From the NCBI RefSeq assembly GCF_000003605.2, contig NW_003116950.1, positions 312,041 through 337,531 on the forward strand: DNA of 25,491 nt, read 5' to 3'. Positions 21,435 to 25,491 of this stretch are shown here, one piece after another; position 1 is the first letter of the stretch, and each line of letters starts with the position of its first letter. This DNA comes from Saccoglossus kowalevskii. Lineage: Eukaryota; Hemichordata; Enteropneusta; Harrimaniidae. Position numbers and translations under genes: made by a program. The notes beneath the pieces were generated by a model. The model saw only the letters and a list, made by a program, of their open reading frames with translations. It had not been told where the DNA came from and ran no database searches.

Positions 21435-24400
21435 GCATAGCATTGTGAAAGTAATATAGATTTAATGGCAGGTACCGCAAATCGTTGTTAATTACATCGA
21501 CGGTCCTAGGGGCGGGGGGTGTAGTTAAATAAAACACGTTTGTGAGGGCAATATCACGAGTTGGTGATCATGAGCATTTTAAAGATGATGCAGCATCTAA
21601 TTGTTTGCTGGCATGAGCAACAGCAAGGCATGCTAGTATGTGATTAATCGTATATCTGTCTGCTCTATAGTGCTGTGATTTTTTCCTCGTAACATAATTT
21701 TATTATTCAATTCTTATAAACTATCTATAATTTATTTGCGATGTTTGCTATATGTCCGTTTATAGCGGTTGGTTGTTTGTTATCGCATATAGTGTAACCA
21801 TCTTTTCAATCCCAATATATGCATTACTAGTAAATCATTATACCACTTTTGGACATGTGATCCATTGTTCTAGTAGTTTTTGTAAATCAACATAATTATG
21901 TCCCTTTGCCTTTATGCTACTCGTAAACTGGGCAAACTTGTTTTCATATGCACAGTGTAATTTCTACAGTTTAATAGCTACACATATCTGTGGTCTATTT
22001 CGGCGATTGTATACAAGTGGAACAAAATCTATTAACTAATCCCATTTTTTTATATGTGAGAGTTCAGTGAAGAACTTGATTTTAATCAATACACCACGTA
22101 TTCTTTGCTTCGAACGATTATCCCGATGCTGTGAAAGCATCTATTCAATTATACATTATCGTGATAATATTTTAGCACGGATTTACTTAAATCACAATTA
22201 CCGTTCATGCATGGCAGTAAAAATCCATCGATTTGCTGTAAGTTTAATATTCAGTCAAACCCCTTTTTTGAACGGTATTTCTTGTAAAAAAATGTGTTAA
22301 TTTTAATCTGTCGGGCCAGATAAAATTGAATCGATTGCTTAATGCAATGACCCTGATCTCGGTTTTTCGAAGAGCATTTACATTTTATCATATATTATTT
22401 AGGTCACTTTAGACTTATCCCATTGCCGTAAGCGGCTAATTGTTTGTGGTACACCCTATAAACACAACCACTAGTGGAAAATGTATTTACAAATAAATGG
22501 TAAAAATAAAACGACACACTATATTGTGAATATGATCATGTAGTAGCAAACAAAAACAGTTTTGCTGCTGTTCCACATATTCCATTACACTGCCATCACA
22601 TTACATGATGGATGCAAATTAAAAATAAAGCTTCGTTATGAAATTATTCAGCACAATTCAAAACAAATTTCAGAGAGATATCACATTTAGGCGACAAGCT
22701 AGGTGTTCTTTTTTGTAATGATAATTGATTGCAAGAGTGGAGTTTATTGATATAACAAGGAAAATCAAAAGGACAAAAGGATTTCATAAATTCAGGTGGG
22801 AATCTTATTGACATAATGGTAATAAATGATTGATGCGTTTATTCAGTCCAGTGAGACAGCCACTAATGGAATTGGTGTGTTACTGTCAGAATCAGATTGC
22901 AAGATACAGGGGAACCATTGACAGTTACATCGCTTAAATCACAGCACAACTAGAATTGAGCATACTCACTACATTCTGCATAACAAACATGTACGCTTGG
23001 TCGAGTTGTTTCCAGAGATGCGAACAATTATTGTAGACGTTTTTTACTCAAATATGATTGTGTGGTACGAGTAATGCTCATTATTTTATAATTACTTATT
23101 CAAGAATTCTACATTTCTAACATCAGTGAACGAAATGCTAGCGTGATTTATGGACCACTTTCGATTCAACGAATTTCGAGATAAGCTGGTTAAAATATTG
23201 AATTACGACACATTTGACTGCTACCCATAATGCGGGACAGCTGCGACAAGGCATAATGTCTGATTAGATTAATTTGGAAAAAAATCCACTTAACTGATTT
23301 GAGAACAATGGTTCAACCGGAGTTAGAATACGTCCCACTTTATCTACAGCTGTCGATATACATGAGTGTAGTTACATGACTTGTATATAATTTCATAGCC
23401 ACTTTCTAATTCAAAAAAACATCTCGATTTTATATTTTTTAAAATGTACATATCGCGTTTCATGTGTCTGCATTCACTTTTGAATCGATAAATTGCACAC
23501 GTCGGACTAGCAAAACCCGGATACAAATGCCCCGGGTATATATCAATCAGACTTCAACAGACTAGTGTTTTATTGTTGACTTCATTGACAATTTATCATA
23601 TTGAAATGGGTATGCTTTGTTCATTGTGATGCATCAACATATCATTCGCAGAAGCTGTGTGATAATTTGAATACCAACACAGAGCCAGAAGACGCTTGCT
23701 TCGATCGCGACAACGGAACACGCATTCTAATAAACGCGAACAACCAGTTCAAATCTTATTATTGTAAAATGGTTTTCAAATGTTGAAAAGCATTAATCCA
23801 TTAAATCAATATTGACAAATGTGGATTAACGCTAGGTGATCAGGTAAATTTTTACCTTTTTTACACAATGGTAGTTAGTTTTTTCACTATCTTTACACAA
23901 TGTTCTTCATGCTGTTTTATTTTACTCTGTAACCCATTGCATATATTACATATTATTTTTTTTACCTTATGCCCTTGTTGCTGATCTGATCTCGTATGTG
24001 TGTTAAAACACATTTCTGTCATGGCGATCAGAGAAATTCTTCAACGGAAAATTAAAATTGAATATTAAACCTTCTGTTATTAGTAATCCATACACATCTA
24101 AACAGGAATGGATTGCAAAGCAGTATATTGATAAGTATGGTGTTAGGAAAAGATTACTCTAATTTGATGACAGCTGAACCATTTGATTGACAGTCGCTAA
24201 CATTAATGTAAATGAGGCTTGAAAATCCATCGAATATCCCCATACAGTATTAAATGGCAAATGATTGGTTATACCGGGTAATGCTACCATGGATAATAAT
24301 ACCCTGCTCTCACCATTAAAGCTGAGCAGCGTGACTCGAGAACATAAAAACGGCTGATACGTCGTGGACGCAAACATTTTTTTTATAAATTAATGATTAA

Positions 24401-25491
24401 GTGTATTTAGCTAGCTATTAAAATATCGGTACGTCATAAAACGTTTGTAATAATAATACATATTCATTTATCAAGAAATTGATTGTTTAAGACATGAGTC
24501 ATTGCCAGAGCCAATGATACAAACCATGCATGTTGTCGCACGAATATATTCCATGTATTGAAGCGAAAATGTGTTATGATTGTCTTCATATCATAACGGT
24601 ATTATAATGCGATATACGCTATCAGGATGTCAACCATGTCCGATAGAATACATACATTGGTGGACAGAAACCAAGGATTGATTTACAATACGTGCAATTA
24701 TGGCCTCTTTATTTTATATATTCGTTGACGTTCAATCTAGGTAGGTATTGACGCTTACGTATAGGTTAATATTTATAGGAACGTAAACATCGTAAATATC
24801 TTGTTCGCCGCACTGTTTTTTTTGTATAAACGTCATTATTTTAAATTTGAATGTATTATCAACCAATGTTCAAACTTCTGGCCAATACGTAGTACAAACA
24901 CAGGTACGGAAGAAAACTGGAGCCGACTTTATTATATTACCTTAGTTTAGTGCTTACTAAATAATTTATCTCTAAGTTCCACTTTACTACTTAATTTTAT
25001 CTACAGATAAAACAAGGTAAATAAATATAGCATCTTAATTCATTATTTTGTACAAATCCTGATGCTGTCTGAATTGATCGTTAAATTCTCAAAAGGGTGG
25101 AACGGATTTATATTAAGCAGTGTACTCGTAGCGTAATTGAATGTAGATTGGTTGTTATGACTGCTGTTGCTATACGTGTTGTTGTAATTGTATTATACAT
25201 CCCAGTATCTATTGAGCAAATGTAACTTATCATCTTGGTACTGTCGTTTGACCATATTAGTGTTTCTACCCACTTGAAGCCAACATTGATTTAACATTAC
25301 TTTTCCACATACACCAAAACATCCATAATGCCGCCATTGATTCTTCAATAAATATTCTATCATACTGTATTTGATGATCACCGGCGCGTGAAGTAATCAC
25401 CACGGATTAATGCTTTACACAGAAGTGGGTGGTCGTGTCATTATGTGCCGTGATTGTTTCCGATTTACTTGTTTTTACATCGCATGCAAGT
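21435..25491. other. AT-rich stretch to the window end, no supported gene
   Basis: Only short chance-level frames occur besides the weak candidate at 23651. TTTACACAATG appears twice about 30 bases apart near 23870 and 23895, a minor direct repeat. Confidence 0.55.
23651..23786 (+). other. Candidate terminal exon, Cys-containing (about 44 residues)
   Basis: After CATTCGCAG (acceptor-like, ending 23651) the frame reads KLCDNLNTNTEPEDACFDRD and continues with NGTRILINANNQF to a Cys-rich end (YYCKMVFKC) and TGA at 23784. Third positions in 23690-23760 are near half G/C against an AT-rich background, and CpG is locally frequent (CTTCGATCGCGACAACGG). This suggests coding, possibly of an extracellular protein with paired cysteines. 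The polypyrimidine tract is poor and no poly(A) signal follows closely. No family is recognised. Confidence 0.2.

Overview
The window looks like metazoan nuclear DNA, most likely from an invertebrate. It is AT-rich and dominated by long stretches without convincing coding sequence. It carries simple repeats, a short terminal-inverted-repeat element, foldback sequence, and islands of higher G+C and CpG. Nothing suggests a bacterium, phage or organelle: there are no operons, no ribosome binding sites next to long ORFs and no tightly packed genes. The short element at 4226-4456 reminds me of elements in mollusc and other marine invertebrate genomes, but I cannot confirm a taxon.

One gene is well supported. 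On the minus strand, 14675 to 12570 holds an uninterrupted 701-codon reading frame. It encodes a basic, Ser/Arg/Pro-rich, probably disordered protein with three spaced RPxSxYG repeats, an acidic middle and a conserved-looking C-terminal tail. I do not recognise the family. An in-frame TGA lies just upstream of its first ATG. About 220-310 bp further upstream is a 16-bp inverted repeat containing a perfect and a partial NRF1-type site, each overlapping an E-box, so 14880-14990 is the likely promoter or 5' exon region. A poly(A) signal about 95 bases past the stop closes the gene.

Layout: 1-1330 is AT-rich with one weak ORF. 1340-1580 is a CpG-rich patch ending in A13. 1600-4225 is featureless. 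4226-4456 is a MITE-like element. 4457-12470 is largely empty, with one exon-like segment at 5671-5803. 12473-15217 is the gene, its promoter and a possible upstream exon. 15888-16051 is a (TTTA)41 microsatellite. 16052-19070 is mostly empty, with a possible first exon at 17661 and an AT hairpin at 18191. 19080-19690 is a GC-rich, repeat-derived block containing tandem repeats and a 42-bp-arm hairpin. 20038-21434 has two candidate exons, one with a splice acceptor and poly(A) signals. 21440-25491 is AT-rich with one weak exon candidate.

Apart from the 701-codon frame, every coding call is a low-confidence exon guess from reading-frame length, codon composition and splice-like borders. In DNA this AT-rich and this long, a few chance frames of 100-120 codons are expected. 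I found no evidence of a multi-gene system.
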